A model generated the notes under the pieces. It had not been told where the DNA came from. It worked only from the letters and a program-made list of their open reading frames with translations, and did no database searches. A DNA stretch of 64,000 bases from Pterobdella sp. o SKG-2022 (Eukaryota; Annelida; Clitellata; Hirudinida; Piscicolidae), in the NCBI GenBank assembly GCA_964035795.1, contig OZ038321.1:24795986-24859985 (forward strand). Direction: 5' to 3'. Below, piece by piece: positions 62,714-64,000 of this stretch. How positions within the stretch are numbered: position 1 is the stretch's first letter; every line of letters begins with the position of its first letter. The translations under genes and the position numbers were made by a program.

Positions 62714-64000
62714 GTGAGTTGTTTTTTTTTTTATGAAAAATTTAAAAAAGAAAAAACATAATGAGTAATAATTGTTATTTTAAACAAAATGTAACAATAA
62801 ATTAGGGTAAAAAATATAACTTGTAGTTTTTTTTATTTTTTAATGTGATCTCGTGTTGAACTACTGCAAAGCATTGAGTTGGTATGTTGGGTAGGAGGAA
62901 GGGTTTAATATTGATGAAGCGTATTAAAACTGTTGAGTTTTCTTCAACACTCAAAGTTTTCCAAATAGATATTGTTCAAATAATAGGATTTTTTGCGGAA
63001 CTTTTATTTTTGTTTTCATATGCAACTTTAAGTTCAAATTTTTTAACAATTAAGTTATAAAAAGTTTTTTCTTGGAATGGAGAAAAATCAGTTTTGAACC
63101 GTTAATATTGTTCAAGTTATCAAAAAATTGTTGAAATGTATATTTTAATAAAGTAATGTATAAAAACATAGATTATAAAACAAAACTTTTGCTTAAAGAA
63201 ATTTGATTCTAAAATGTTGAGCTTTAAGTTGATCTTTTTGCAAACTTTCAAATATGAATTTAAATAGCTGGAAAAAACTCCCAAATATTCTGATTTTTGA
63301 CGAGAAAATACACTAAAAATTTCAAATTTGATCTTATAAAGTTTCCGTTAAGTTTATATAATTAAAAGTAATTTATCAAGGTAGAAAACTTCAAAAAATT
63401 TTAATTCCGTGTTTGAAGACATTTTCCACTTTGATGTCTATTCTGTCATGCTAAGTTGCAAAAGTTGATGGTTTATTTGCTGTGAAGGCTTTTAACATTT
63501 AAATTAATTTTTCACCGTTAAAATGTTCGTACAAATCAACATTGAAAAAAGAAAATTTGATTAGAAAAAATCACAAAACTGGTTTAAAAAAGAATAAGCA
63601 TTTGAAAAAAACTATGAAATGTCAAATTCGAGGGTTAAAAACAATTGATTCAATTTTGAAAACATTTTTAAAAAATCTATAAAAATCTTTTCTTAATCTA
63701 AATAGGAAGCTTTATAAACTATGCTATTTGTTTTTGAAATATTTGTTTATTATTGAAACAAATATAAGAATAACATAATTATTGGTGGTTTTAAGGATTC
63801 TGAACAAATGCCTCTAAAATGATGATTGTTCTCGTGATGTTTAAAAAATAGAAAAAACTTTTTCCAAACTGTTTGGTTAATAAATTTTGCTCGTTTTCAT
63901 TAAACATCAAAAGCAAATGAGAAATTTGTTTAAAATTTAAATTATATAAATAAGATGTGTAAACTGAAACGAAGGTAAATATTTTTAAGAAATTCTCAAA
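62714..64000 (+). other. Intron of the receptor gene running off the window
   Basis: AT-rich sequence after the donor GTGAGT at 62714. No further receptor exon is recognisable before the window ends, so TM5 (rest) to TM7 lie to the right. Confidence 0.6.

Overview
This window comes from an AT-rich animal (metazoan) genome. The genes are split into many small exons that are richer in G+C than the introns around them. An integrin alpha chain, a FYVE-type myotubularin, an SR splicing factor with a minor-class (U12) intron, and a secretin-family receptor mark it as an animal nucleus. I cannot name the species. The repeat content and the receptor type suggest an invertebrate, possibly a lophotrochozoan. 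No gene was found by search; all were built by hand from splice sites, reading phase and remembered family motifs.

Layout. 1-6601 (+): the 3' part of an integrin alpha gene, 16 exons that stay in phase to the stop codon. 7045-9438 (-): a complete TIMMDC1-like gene (7 exons, 259 aa), convergent with the integrin gene. 10251-18581 (+): a complete MTMR3/MTMR4-like phosphoinositide 3-phosphatase (17 exons, 1005 aa), head-to-head with TIMMDC1. 22167-26090 (-): the C-terminal part of an unrecognised gene, six exons that agree in phase. 28266-28889 (+): two possible terminal exons of another unknown gene. 33616-36981 (+): a complete SRSF10-like splicing factor (9 exons, 194 aa) containing a textbook AT-AC U12-type intron. 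39509-62713 and beyond (+): a secretin-family (class B) GPCR with a very large asparagine/lysine-rich N-terminal exon. Exons up to ECL2/TM5 lie in the window and the rest lies to the right.

The introns and intergenic DNA hold two tRNA-derived SINE copies, two 5'-truncated LINE copies of one CR1/L2-like family, a second LINE type, foldback (inverted) elements, a probable LTR remnant, and a family of short stem-loop repeats that partly resembles a hammerhead ribozyme core. Several splice sites of the MTMR gene are built directly onto microsatellites. A (GT)n array at one donor and a (CA)n array at a later acceptor flank three exons whose combined length is a multiple of three.

The genes are housekeeping or signalling genes with no operon-like link. 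The strongest leads are the repeat-embedded splice sites, the U12 intron in SRSF10, the GC-AG intron in the integrin gene, the stem-loop repeat family, and the unknown coding segments at 22-26 kb and 56 kb.
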